64,000 nt of DNA, from the NCBI GenBank assembly GCA_039198065.1, contig JBCCTU010000002.1, positions 124,001-188,000 on the forward strand, in the 5' to 3' direction. Origin of the DNA: CALHVX01 sp039198065 (GTDB taxonomy: Bacteria > Pseudomonadota > Gammaproteobacteria > Pseudomonadales > Azotimanducaceae). Positions within the stretch are counted from its first letter, which is position 1, and every line of letters starts with the position of its first letter. Both the position numbers and the translations under genes were made by a program. Below, piece after piece: positions 16,694 to 25,824 of the stretch. Below the pieces are notes generated by a model. The model was given only the letters and a program-made list of their open reading frames with translations, was not told where the DNA came from and made no database searches.

Positions 16694-19600
16694 TCAGGAC
16701 TGACGAAATGCACCTTTGATCGGAACGTCCATGTCGGAGGTGACGGCGACGATGCGGCCGGCCTCGATGAGCAGCTCGAAGTTGTTTTTGATGCGCTGCA
16801 TCTGGGTTGCGGTCAGTTCCCCGGTGCCGTAGCTCGAGACCCAGCCGTTTTTACCGTGGGTCTTGGCCAGCAATGCCGACAGGTCCGCAATGTCGGCGAC
16901 CTGTTCCCAGGACGCGATCCCCGGATTGGTGGCGCAGTACGGGTAGGCGGCGACCCCGATGCTCGCCGACAGGCGCAGGGCTTTGCCGTACTTGGGATCG
17001 AAGCGGTGGTCGGCAATGGTTTTGCGAAACCGTTCCGCAAGGACGTTCATGTCGGCGGGATCGCGGGCTTCACCAACGACCAAAAATTCATCGCCGCCCC
17101 AGCGGAAGACCGTGTCGGCCTCCCGCGCGCACGCGCGCAGCAGGTCGCTGACCTGAACCAGCGTGTGATCGCCCGTGTGATGCCCGAAGGTGTCGTTGAT
17201 GGGCTTGAATTCGTCGAGGTCGATCATCATGAAAAACAGGAACGTCCGCGGGGCTGCCCCGGCCTTGCTGCTGCTGGCAAGCGCCGCCGTGTAGCCTCGT
17301 TCAATCCGCGCAACTTCACGACTGACGAACTCATAGAAGCTGCGTCGGTTTAGCAGCCCCGTCAGCGGATCGGTGATACTCGCTTCCTGGAGCCGGGCGT
17401 TGAGTTCCTGAAGCTGCTGATTGCGCTCTTCCAGCTCGACGGTACGGGCCTCGACTTCGATCTCGAGGTTGCGCTGCGCCAGCTTGAGCCGGGATCGGCC
17501 TTGCAGCCACACCCGGGCGAGCCAGAGCAGCAGCAGTAGCGCCCCCAGGGCGTAGGCACAGAGTGCGGGAGTACTGCGCCACAGCGGTTCGTGAACCCGG
17601 AACGAAATCGACCGTTCCGTGTGGGCTGCCGGGTCGCTCGGATCGTAGCCGCGTACGAGAAAGCGATAGCTGCCGCTGGGCAGGTTCGTGTAGCGACGCT
17701 GCCGGTCGAGCTGTGGATCGATCCAGGTCGAATCGAGACCATCGAGCTTCACCAGAAACCGAAACGCACCGGGGTCGCGGGAGTTCAATGAGGCAAAGCG
17801 AAAGCGCACTTCTTCGACACCGGCAGCAAACTCGATACCGGAGTCGCCGGCTGCAACGGGTGGCGCGCCTTGCGGATCGGCAGCGGCGCTCCCGACGAAG
17901 CGATCACCGTGCCAGACGCTGAGCTGTAGCCGCGGTGCTTCCGGCTTGCGGGCCAGCGCGGTGGGAAAAAACATCAGCAGCCCGCGATCGCTTCCGAACA
18001 CGAGCGCGCCGGCTCGCGTCGACAGTGCTGCCGCGTGCTGAAAGCGTGCGCTGCGCAGCCCTTCCGGCTCGCCGTAACCGGTTGCCTGTAGGCGCTCAGG
18101 ATCAAAGCGCGTCAGGCCCCGGGTGCCTGCGAGCCAGAGCATGCCACCGCTGTCCTCGATGGCCGCGGTGAGGTGGTTGCTCGACAGACCGTCTACCGTG
18201 GTAAAGCGTCGCGGTGGTGGTTGATCTGCAAACGACTCAGCATTCGGCAGCACCAACGCACCGGCACCGTCGGTCGTAATCCACAGATCACCGGTGGTGC
18301 TTTCAAGCAGCGACGTAATGGGCGCCGCACGCTCCGTACCCTGTGCCGCTGTGGTCAGTTCGCCGAGCGCGCGGTCGAACGCACTGACCCGGCCATCGTC
18401 GGTACCGAACCAGAGCACACCGTTTGCGACAACGGCAAGGCTCGTGATCCCGCGGCTGTCGACCGCAGGGTCGGGCAGCGTTACGGGCCGCAGCTCGGGG
18501 AGTCCTTCGTCCGCCGCGGTGGCTACGAGCGGCAGACCAAAGAGACCTCGCCCCGAGATCGCGACCCAGAGTCGGCGCGGCACCGCCAGCCCCGAACCGT
18601 CGATTGCCAGCGCGCTGACGGGGTAGTCGACGGTCTCATCGGCCAGGGCGATGCGCCTTGCGCTGGCCGTCTCGAGGTCGACGGTGGCGAGACCCCGTTG
18701 TTCATAGCCAATCCAGAGTCGTCCACGGTCGTCGCTGCGCAGTGTGGTGACGCGGTCTTCCGGTAGTACCTGGGCCCAGGGTCTGGCGTCGGCTTGCGGC
18801 CGCCCCTGGCGATCGATGCCGAACAGCGCCCCGCGTTCGGTGGCGTACCAGAGGCTGCCGTCGGGCATCTCGGTCAATGCCGTGACCCGGTCGTCCTCCG
18901 TCGGTGGATCGACAAAGCGAAACGTGTCGCTAGCAAAGTTCCAACGGGCGAGGCCACGGGCCCCCGCGATCCAAAGCACCTGATCCCGGTCCTGGTACAG
19001 CGCTGCGAGTGCAGCATCGGGCAGGCGCCACTGCGCCGTCGCGCTCTGGTACTGCTGAAACTCGTCGTTTTCGTTGCGCTCGACCAGCCCCGCAGAGGTC
19101 GCAAGCCAGAGCGTACCGGCATGATCCATCCACAGATCGTTGATGGCGATGGGGCCGGGGGTTGCTGAATCCAGGGCTGGCTCAAGGTGCTGGACTTCGA
19201 GGCGGTCTGGATCAAGGCGCAGGAGAGAACCGTCTGCCGTACCGATCCAGAGTCGTTCCCGGGAGTCCTCGTAGAGCGCGCGTACCCGGACGCGCGCGGC
19301 GCTGTCCGGAGTGAAGTCGAGAAAGCGGTTGTCGCGCGGGTCGAAACGGAACAAACCGGCGTCGGTGCCAACCCACAGATTGCCGCGCTGATCCTCGAGC
19401 AACGCGGTAATCGGCGGTTCCGGTAAGCCTGCTTCTCCCGCATGAAAGGTGCGCGATCCGCCATCGGTGCCCGGGTGTCGCTGAACGAGCGTACCGCTGT
19501 CCTGCGCGATCCAGATTGCGCCCTGCTGGTCTTCCAGCACGAACCGGACACCACCGGAGGCAGCGGAGACCGGCGGGTCGGTCGACAACGGCACGAATAG

Positions 19601-20014
19601 CTGTTGGCTTTGAACGAAGCGGTCGACACCACCACTCGTGGCCACGAGGAGATCGCCGTTGCGCAACAGCAAGAGGTCGCGGACATCGTCGCCGCTGATG
19701 CGAAGTGGGGCGCTGCGGCTGTAATCGAACAACTGGTGTTGAGAGCCGTCGAAACGCAGCAACCCGCGATCCGTGGCGATCCACAGGTATGCATTGTTGT
19801 CCTCGACGAGGTCTCGAACCGCCGCATCGCCGATCGCGTTGGGAAGCGCATGCGGAACCAGGCGCAGGTTCCGGTGGCTGTCCGCCAGAGCGGCCGTGCT
19901 CAGCATCCACAACAGCCAGGCGCAGTTGCCGAGGAGTCGCGCAAGACAACGCACTCCCCGCAAATAACATCGCCGGTCGACCGGGTGGTGGCCGGCGCGG
20001 AAGGTGAGCATCAT
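16694..20014 (-). CDS. Periplasmic beta-propeller sensor with GGDEF diguanylate cyclase
   Basis: About 1,106 residues. A signal-like hydrophobic start (LLGNCAWLLWMLSTAALA) is followed by many two-component-regulator propeller repeats (LWIATDRGLLRFD, IWIAQDSGTLVQ, LWVGTDAGLFRFD). These are followed by a Y_Y_Y-type domain (FRFASLNSRDPGAFRFLVKLDG), one transmembrane segment (ALGALLLLLWLARVWL), a coiled coil (EIEVEARTVELEERNQQLQ) and a GGDEF domain. The catalytic motif RWGGDEFLV is intact, and an RxxD (READ) five residues before it fits the product-inhibition I-site, so c-di-GMP synthesis is expected. The ligand is unknown. The start is uncertain: ATG 20014 or 20011, GTG 20074, or a start nearer the signal peptide. 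Confidence 0.9.
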   Translation of the reverse strand: MMLTFRAGHHPVDRRCYLRGVRCLARLLGNCAWLLWMLSTAALADSHRNLRLVPHALPNAIGDAAVRDLVEDNNAYLWIATDRGLLRFDGSQHQLFDYSRSAPLRISGDDVRDLLLLRNGDLLVATSGGVDRFVQSQQLFVPLSTDPPVSAASGGVRFVLEDQQGAIWIAQDSGTLVQRHPGTDGGSRTFHAGEAGLPEPPITALLEDQRGNLWVGTDAGLFRFDPRDNRFLDFTPDSAARVRVRALYEDSRERLWIGTADGSLLRLDPDRLEVQHLEPALDSATPGPIAINDLWMDHAGTLWLATSAGLVERNENDEFQQYQSATAQWRLPDAALAALYQDRDQVLWIAGARGLARWNFASDTFRFVDPPTEDDRVTALTEMPDGSLWYATERGALFGIDRQGRPQADARPWAQVLPEDRVTTLRSDDRGRLWIGYEQRGLATVDLETASARRIALADETVDYPVSALAIDGSGLAVPRRLWVAISGRGLFGLPLVATAADEGLPELRPVTLPDPAVDSRGITSLAVVANGVLWFGTDDGRVSAFDRALGELTTAAQGTERAAPITSLLESTTGDLWITTDGAGALVLPNAESFADQPPPRRFTTVDGLSSNHLTAAIEDSGGMLWLAGTRGLTRFDPERLQATGYGEPEGLRSARFQHAAALSTRAGALVFGSDRGLLMFFPTALARKPEAPRLQLSVWHGDRFVGSAAADPQGAPPVAAGDSGIEFAAGVEEVRFRFASLNSRDPGAFRFLVKLDGLDSTWIDPQLDRQRRYTNLPSGSYRFLVRGYDPSDPAAHTERSISFRVHEPLWRSTPALCAYALGALLLLLWLARVWLQGRSRLKLAQRNLEIEVEARTVELEERNQQLQELNARLQEASITDPLTGLLNRRSFYEFVSREVARIERGYTAALASSSKAGAAPRTFLFFMMIDLDEFKPINDTFGHHTGDHTLVQVSDLLRACAREADTVFRWGGDEFLVVGEARDPADMNVLAERFRKTIADHRFDPKYGKALRLSASIGVAAYPYCATNPGIASWEQVADIADLSALLAKTHGKNGWVSSYGTGELTATQMQRIKNNFELLIEAGRIVAVTSDMDVPIKGAFRQS

Positions 20015-20204
20015 CCTGAACAGATGTCGATTTCCTGACGACGCTTGCCATGCTACGCGGTCGGTCACGGGCACTCTGTGCGGCCGATCACGATCAGCGG
20101 GCGGTGGTATAGTCGTGACCGAAAGAGATGCTGGGCACGGTGCCGAGACGCGATCTCATCGCGGGCCCTGCAACGAGTCGACACCGAGACATAGGGGGAA
20201 CCGA

Positions 20205-21482
20205 ATGGATTTTGAGCTGCCAACGGAGCTTCAGTCCTATCTGGACGAGCTCGATGCGTTCATTGAGTCAACGATCAAGCCGCTGGAAGCAGCGGACGAC
20301 AACGTTCGTTTTTTCGACCACCGACGCGAAGATGCCCGGACCGATTGGGAGCGCGGCGGACTGCCGAATGAAGATTGGGAGCAGCTGCTCCACAAAGCCA
20401 AGCGACTTGCCGATGAGGCCGGCCATTACCGCTATCCGATGCCCAAGGAGTACGGCGGCCGAGAAGGCAGTAACTTCGATATGGCCGTGATTCGTGAGCA
20501 TCTTGCGGCTAAGGGCCTCGGACTCCACAACGATCTGCAGAACGAGCATTCCATCGTCGGCAACAATGTCGGTCTGCTGTTGATGATCAAGTACGGGACA
20601 GATGCGCAGAAGGCGGAGTGGATCGATGACCTCGCCGAGGGTCGGCGAGGTTTCGCCTTCGGCATCACGGAACCGGAGCACGGCTCGGATGCGACCCACA
20701 TGGAAACCCATGCCGTGCGTGACGGTGATGAGTGGGTGATCAATGGTGCCAAGACCTGGAATACGGGGATCCATAAGGCACAGTACGATCTAATTTTCGC
20801 TCGGACCTCCGGCAAGCCAGGCGATGGGGATGGCATCACCTGCTTCCTCACGCCCACGAACGCCGAAGGGTTCAAGGTCGAAGAAATGCTCTGGACCTTC
20901 AACATGCCGACCGATCACGGTCGTATCTCGCTTAAAGACGTGCGCGTCACGCACGACTCGATCTTTGGTGGCGAGGGGCGTGGCCTCCAGGTCGTGCAGC
21001 ACTTCTTCAACGAAAACCGAATCCGCCAGGCCGCGTCCAGCCTTGGTGCGGCGCAGTACTGCATTAACGAGTCCATCGCCTACGCCAAAGAACGTAAGCC
21101 CTTTGGTAAAGCACTCTCGACCAACCAGGGCATCCAGTTTCCTCTGGTCGAGCTGCAAACCCAGTGTGAGATGCTGCGCGCGCTGATCCATAAGACCGCC
21201 TGGCAGATGGACAAATACGGCGCCTTCGCGGTGAGCGATAAGGTCTCCATGTGCAACTACTGGTCGAACCGGTTGTGCTGTGAAGCCGCAGACCGAGCCA
21301 TGCAGGTACACGGTGGCCTGGGCTACTCGCGGCACAAGCCCTTCGAGCACATCTACCGACACCACCGACGCTACCGCATCACCGAAGGAGCCGAGGAGAT
21401 CCAAATGCGCCGCGTTGCCGGCTACCTGTTCGGCTACATGTCGCAGCAAGCGCCGAAGGGAGTGGCGAGCGTTCGCGGATGA
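20205..21482 (+). CDS. Acyl-CoA dehydrogenase family protein
   Basis: A 425-residue acyl-CoA dehydrogenase. Flavin motif GITEPEHGSDATHM, substrate/structural motif RKPFGKALSTNQ and C-terminal YRITEGAEEIQMRR are present; the Glu of ITEGAEE occupies the catalytic-base region. The ATG at 20205 follows AGGGGGAA and starts at the family N-terminus; an upstream in-frame extension reads through the intergenic region. It is first in a three-gene unit with the APH-like protein (ATGA overlap) and an acyl-CoA ligase. Such dehydrogenases next to APH-domain proteins occur in fatty- and branched-acid degradation loci and resemble ACAD10/11. Confidence 0.92.
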   Translation: MDFELPTELQSYLDELDAFIESTIKPLEAADDNVRFFDHRREDARTDWERGGLPNEDWEQLLHKAKRLADEAGHYRYPMPKEYGGREGSNFDMAVIREHLAAKGLGLHNDLQNEHSIVGNNVGLLLMIKYGTDAQKAEWIDDLAEGRRGFAFGITEPEHGSDATHMETHAVRDGDEWVINGAKTWNTGIHKAQYDLIFARTSGKPGDGDGITCFLTPTNAEGFKVEEMLWTFNMPTDHGRISLKDVRVTHDSIFGGEGRGLQVVQHFFNENRIRQAASSLGAAQYCINESIAYAKERKPFGKALSTNQGIQFPLVELQTQCEMLRALIHKTAWQMDKYGAFAVSDKVSMCNYWSNRLCCEAADRAMQVHGGLGYSRHKPFEHIYRHHRRYRITEGAEEIQMRRVAGYLFGYMSQQAPKGVASVRG

Positions 21483-22945
21483 GTGAGAGCAGTAGCGCCG
21501 CAAAGCAGCCATCGAGCGCGGCCCTACGACCGGCCCTGGAGCGGGTGTTGGCCCCGTTGGTGCCCGGCTTCGAGCGCCTCACGGCCATTGATCGGCTCTC
21601 GGGTGGTGCCAGCCAGGAAACCTATCGCCTCTCGGTCCTTGCAAACGGCGAACCCCTGAAGCTGGCACTGCGCCGCAGCCCTGGCGGTGAAGTGCTCACG
21701 GAAAAGATTCCCGGGCATCCGGGACTTCGTGTTGAAGCCCAACTCATGCGCGCTGCCGGCGAAGCGCGGGTGCCGGAGCCGACGGTGTATCGCGTGCTCG
21801 AGCCCGACGACGCCTTGGGCGACGGTTTCATCATGAGCTGGATTGAAGGTGAAGCCCTTGGTGCCCGAATCGCGCGCGGTGAGGCGTACCGGGAGCTGCG
21901 CACCCACCTCGCTTACGACTGTGGGCGCGTGCTCGCACGCATTCACGGGATTGATCTGGATTGCAGTGGTCTCGGCCGGGTGCTGGACCGTATTTCACCG
22001 GCGGAGTTTCTTGAGCAAACGCTGGCGCGCTATCGGGCCTACGAAACGCCACAACCGATGATCGAGTACACGGCCCGCTGGCTCGAGGAGAATCTGCCGA
22101 GCGCCCCGCGGCAAACGCTCGTGCACAACGATTTTCGCAACGGCAACTTTATGGTTTCCGAGGCGGAGATCGTTGCCGTACTCGACTGGGAGCTGGCGCA
22201 CATCGGTGATCCGATGCGCGACTTGGGCTGGATCTGCACGAATTCCTGGCGTTTTGGTGTCGGCGATAAGCCGGTCGGTGGCTTTGGTGACTACGATGCC
22301 TTGTTTCAGGGCTATGAGGACGAGAGCGGACTGACCGTTGATCGCGAGCACGTTCGGTTCTGGGAGGTCTTCGGATCGTTCTGGTGGTCCGTCGGCTGCC
22401 TGGGCATGGCTGAGCACTATCGAACGGGTCCCGACGCGACCGTGGAGCGCCCCGCTATCGGGCGGCGTTCCTCAGAATGCCAGGTCGATTGCGTCAACCT
22501 CCTTATCGCGGGACCCACGGAGTATCTCCGGCCAGAAAACGCCCAGCCGCAAGCGCCCGTGATCGACCTGCCGCGGGCCGATGAGCTGCTGGAAAGCGTG
22601 AAGACGTTTCTGCACGACGACGTGATGGCAGCGACGGATGGACGTACCCGGTTTCTCGCCCGCGTGGCCGGGAACAGTCTCGACGTCGTAAGACGGGAAT
22701 GGCTCACTGGTGCCGCCCTGGCGGACGGCGAGCGACAGCGGTTCGCTGCCCTCGGTATCGCGACGAGCGCTGAGCTCGCTGCTGCGCGGGACCAGCTAAT
22801 CGCTCAGATTGTCGATCGCAGTCGGTCCCTCGACGACCCGGCGCTCATCGACTATCTCCGTTTCACGGTCGTGAATCAGGCGGGTATCGATCAACCGCGC
22901 TATTCCGGCTATCAGCGGGCTTTGCGCGCAGCAAACGAGGGCTAG
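21479..22945 (+). CDS. APH-like phosphotransferase (acyl-CoA catabolism type)
   Basis: A 488-residue protein with an aminoglycoside-phosphotransferase/kinase fold: hinge motif FIMSWIEGEALG, catalytic loop LVHNDFRNGNFM (His-Asn-Asp-x5-Asn) and metal motif VLDWELAHIGDPMRDLGW. The extra ~130-residue helical C-terminus (DELLESVKTFLHDDVMAA ... ARDQLIAQIVDRS) resembles DUF6285, often fused to this type. In eukaryotic ACAD10/11 the same kinase fold is fused to the dehydrogenase and phosphorylates 4-hydroxyacyl-CoA. A similar role is inferred because the start overlaps the dehydrogenase stop (ATGA). Antibiotic resistance is unlikely. Confidence 0.9.
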   Translation: MSESSSAAKQPSSAALRPALERVLAPLVPGFERLTAIDRLSGGASQETYRLSVLANGEPLKLALRRSPGGEVLTEKIPGHPGLRVEAQLMRAAGEARVPEPTVYRVLEPDDALGDGFIMSWIEGEALGARIARGEAYRELRTHLAYDCGRVLARIHGIDLDCSGLGRVLDRISPAEFLEQTLARYRAYETPQPMIEYTARWLEENLPSAPRQTLVHNDFRNGNFMVSEAEIVAVLDWELAHIGDPMRDLGWICTNSWRFGVGDKPVGGFGDYDALFQGYEDESGLTVDREHVRFWEVFGSFWWSVGCLGMAEHYRTGPDATVERPAIGRRSSECQVDCVNLLIAGPTEYLRPENAQPQAPVIDLPRADELLESVKTFLHDDVMAATDGRTRFLARVAGNSLDVVRREWLTGAALADGERQRFAALGIATSAELAAARDQLIAQIVDRSRSLDDPALIDYLRFTVVNQAGIDQPRYSGYQRALRAANEG

Positions 22946-23021
22946 CGCCGGCCCGGGGCGATTGACACCCACAGGCCTGCCAGTGTTTCTTGGGCGCGAG
23001 CTTCGGGAGGGGAGAACCGAC

Positions 23022-24530
23022 ATGCCGACTATGGCCGATCCGTTAGCGCACGCGGTACACAGTTACGCCGACGCTCCGGCTGTCATCGATGGTGCGGTGC
23101 AACTGACCTTCGCGGAACTGGGCGATCGCTGTGCCCGGCTGGCCGCGGCGCTCGATGCGGCGGGAATCGGCGCCGGGGAACGCGTTGCCATTCTGGCTGC
23201 CAACGGCCACCGCTACATCGAAAGCTACGTGGGTGTACCGGCTAGCGGCAGGGTCATCGTGCCGTTGAACACGCGTCATGCGACACCCGAGTTGCGCTAC
23301 GCGTTGCAGGACGCCGGAACGCGGCTGCTGATTACGGATCGGGATCCGGGGGAGTTGGCTACCTGCGTCGACCTGGTGTGGCGCTTTGAAGAGTACGATG
23401 CAGCGCTAGCGAGTGCGGCGCCGGCGCCCACGGCAGCGTTGGCAGCGGACGATCTCGCGGGTCTGTTTTATACCGGTGGGACAACCGGTAAGTCCAAAGG
23501 CGTGATGCTCAGCCACCGCAATTTGATCGCCAATACCTATCACTGGCTGGCTACGGTCCCGCACGAGACCGGCGATCGGGAACTGGTTATGGCGCCGTTG
23601 TTTCACGCCGCCGGTTCGAACGGTGTACTGGGTGCGCTGTGGACCGGTTGCTGCCAGGTCACGTTAGCAGCGTTCGACCCGGCGGCGGCCCTCGATTTGA
23701 TTGCAAAGCATCGGATTACCCACACCCTGGGTGTGCCGACGATGCTGGCGGCCATGGGGGAGGAGCAGCGAGCGCGCCCTCGCGATACCGACAGCCTGCG
23801 CGCGCTCGCACATGGCGGCTCACCGATCGCCACGGAGGTGGTACGGCGGGTATCGAGCGCGCTGCCTAGCGCAGAGCTCATTGAGGTGTATGGCGCCACG
23901 GAGTTGTCGCCGCTGGCAACGATCCTGCGCCACGAAGAGCAGCGGGTGGACGAACCGCAGGCGCGAAGCTGCGGCCAGCCGGCGCTCGGGGTACGCATCG
24001 ACGTCTGTGCGCCGGACGGCGGGATTCAGCCGACCGGCGGGGTCGGCGAAGTGGTCGTCCGCGGCGACAACGTCATGCTCGGGTATTGGAACAAACCGGA
24101 GCAAACGGCGGCCGTGTTGAAGGACGGTGGCTACTGGACCGGCGATCTCGGTTACTTCGACGACCGCGGCTATCTGTATCTGGTGGATCGCAGCAAGGAC
24201 ATGATTGTGAGCGGTGGCGAAAACGTCTACAGCACGGAGGTTGAAGAAGCGCTGTATCGTCATCCCGGCGTGCTCGAGGCCGCCGTGTTCGGGGTTCCTG
24301 ACGAAACCTGGGGTGAAGCCGTGCATGCGGTCGTGGTGCCTCGGGATGCTGAGCGCGTACCGCCGGCGGATGAGTTGATTGCGTTCTGTCGCGAGCGTAT
24401 CGCCGGCTACAAAGTGCCGAAGGCCGTGACGCTGCGTGACACGGCGCTACCCAAGTCCGGCCCTGGAAAAGTGCTTAAGCGAGAGCTTCGCGCACCGTTT
24501 TGGGAGGGCGTCGACCGCGACGTTAATTGA
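23022..24530 (+). CDS. AMP-binding acyl-CoA ligase
   Basis: A 502-residue ANL-superfamily ligase that adenylates a carboxylate and forms its CoA thioester. A3 motif FYTGGTTGKSKGVMLSH, A5 region YGATELSP, hinge YLVDRSKDMIVSGGENVYS and the C-terminal catalytic Lys motif LPKSGPGKVLKREL are all present. The start at 23022 is marked by GGGAGGGGAG. It lies 76 nt after the APH-like gene in the same direction and would activate the acid that the dehydrogenase then processes. The substrate is probably a medium- or long-chain or aryl acid, not decidable from sequence. Confidence 0.93.
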   Translation: MPTMADPLAHAVHSYADAPAVIDGAVQLTFAELGDRCARLAAALDAAGIGAGERVAILAANGHRYIESYVGVPASGRVIVPLNTRHATPELRYALQDAGTRLLITDRDPGELATCVDLVWRFEEYDAALASAAPAPTAALAADDLAGLFYTGGTTGKSKGVMLSHRNLIANTYHWLATVPHETGDRELVMAPLFHAAGSNGVLGALWTGCCQVTLAAFDPAAALDLIAKHRITHTLGVPTMLAAMGEEQRARPRDTDSLRALAHGGSPIATEVVRRVSSALPSAELIEVYGATELSPLATILRHEEQRVDEPQARSCGQPALGVRIDVCAPDGGIQPTGGVGEVVVRGDNVMLGYWNKPEQTAAVLKDGGYWTGDLGYFDDRGYLYLVDRSKDMIVSGGENVYSTEVEEALYRHPGVLEAAVFGVPDETWGEAVHAVVVPRDAERVPPADELIAFCRERIAGYKVPKAVTLRDTALPKSGPGKVLKRELRAPFWEGVDRDVN

Positions 24531-24551
24531 CGCGGGAGCCCACAGATACGC

Positions 24552-25142
24552 TCACGATGATTGTCGCGTCGCGGTAACCCGCTTGAACAGCGGTTCGAGT
24601 TCCTGGCGTTCCGCGATCAGTTCACTCTGCGGCACACTGCTTAGCTCGTAGGGAAGGACCAGCCAGTCTCTCGTCTGTTGGTAAAAAAAATCCGGCCTGC
24701 GGTCGTCTTGCGCTTCGCCGTCGCGGTACCAGACGGCCGCGGTTCGCACCTCGGCGGGCATGTTGTTGCGCAGCCGCGCATTAAGGCGCGCTACGGCCGC
24801 AGTCACACTGCGGCCGGTGCTGAAGACATCGTCAACGAGCAACAGGCGATCTTCCCGGTTCAGGGTTTCGAGCAGATACTGGGTGCCGTGAACGCGGATC
24901 GGGCGATCGTTGTCATGGGTTCGAGGACCGCCGGACGTTCGAATGGCGATGTGATCCGTGGCGACGCCCAGATACTCGAAACACTCCTGGACGGCAATGC
25001 CGACCGTGCTGCCACCGCGCCACAAACCGACGATAAAGCTCGGTCGGAAGCCGCTGTCGTAGATCGTCCGGCCAAGGGCAAAGGAGGCTTCGAGATGTTC
25101 CTGCGCCGTGATGAAGCGACGTGGCTGGGAGGGGTCCAGCAT
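24552..25142 (-). CDS. Phosphoribosyltransferase (type I fold), paralogue A
   Basis: About 196 residues. The PRPP loop is LLLVDDVFSTGRS near residue 105, and the N-terminal FIVGLWRGGSTVGIAVQE carries the RGG motif of purine-salvage type PRTs. It is similar along its length to the divergent gene at 25255 (shared GIAVQE/DHIAIRT/LLxVDDVF blocks). The start at 25142 aligns with that paralogue; a GTG at 25172 adds 10 residues. It probably transfers a phosphoribosyl group to a purine-like base; the specific base is unknown. Confidence 0.88.
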   Translation of the reverse strand: MLDPSQPRRFITAQEHLEASFALGRTIYDSGFRPSFIVGLWRGGSTVGIAVQECFEYLGVATDHIAIRTSGGPRTHDNDRPIRVHGTQYLLETLNREDRLLLVDDVFSTGRSVTAAVARLNARLRNNMPAEVRTAAVWYRDGEAQDDRRPDFFYQQTRDWLVLPYELSSVPQSELIAERQELEPLFKRVTATRQSS

Positions 25143-25254
25143 GAGAGGCAGTACCGTGACAAGATACGGCACTGTCGGCTGTCAGCCCGCCCCGCGTCAA
25201 CGGCTATCGGGGTGAGATTGAACCGATCCTGGTAGACCGTTGAGGAGATGTTCC

Positions 25255-25824
25255 GTGACCGACAAGCTGTATCTGGAAGCCGATCAGCTGCTCCTCGATT
25301 CCTTCGAGCTCGGCACACGAATCGTTGAGAGTGGTTTTGAACCCACGCTGTTGATTGCCATCTGGCGTGGTGGCGTGCCGATCGGCGTTGCGGTGCAAGA
25401 GCTGCTCGAGTTTGCGCGGATTCACTGCGATCACATCGCGATCCGGACCGCCTCCTACCGGGGGATCGGCGAGCGAGACAGCCAGGTGCAGGTTTTCGGC
25501 CTCAACTACCTCATTAAGAAAGTCACCGACCAGGATCGGTTGCTGATCGTCGATGATGTGTTCGATACGGGGCTAACCATCGAGGCCGTGATCGCCGAAC
25601 TCAGACGCAAGGCGCGGCGCAACACGCCAGCAGACATCCGGGTCGCAGTGCCGTACTTCAAGCCGACGAAGAACCGTACCGACCGCGTTCCCGACTATTA
25701 CCTGCATACCACGGACGCCTGGCTCAAGTTTCCGCAGTCCCTGGAAGGCTTAAGCATGGAAGAGGTCGCCGAGCACCGCCCGGCGTTGCTTCCATACGTC
25801 GCCGATCGAAGACCTCCGCGCTAG
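25255..25824 (+). CDS. Phosphoribosyltransferase (type I fold), paralogue B
   Basis: A 189-residue PRT with PRPP loop LLIVDDVFDTGLTI and N-terminal LLIAIWRGGVPIGVAVQE, closely related to the divergent gene at 24552. The GTG at 25255 follows GAGGAG by 7 nt; an upstream TTG at 25240 is less likely. The two copies differ in the residue after the PRPP loop (STG versus DTG) and in the C-terminus (WLKFPQSLE versus WLVLPYELS), which could reflect different base specificity or a hetero-oligomer. Its stop overlaps the convergent GNAT gene by 4 nt. Confidence 0.88.
   Translation: MTDKLYLEADQLLLDSFELGTRIVESGFEPTLLIAIWRGGVPIGVAVQELLEFARIHCDHIAIRTASYRGIGERDSQVQVFGLNYLIKKVTDQDRLLIVDDVFDTGLTIEAVIAELRRKARRNTPADIRVAVPYFKPTKNRTDRVPDYYLHTTDAWLKFPQSLEGLSMEEVAEHRPALLPYVADRRPPR

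Noticed and set aside
21479..22945. Aminoglycoside resistance gene
   Set aside because: The kinase fold is shared, but the extra C-terminal domain and coupling to acyl-CoA genes point to lipid metabolism.
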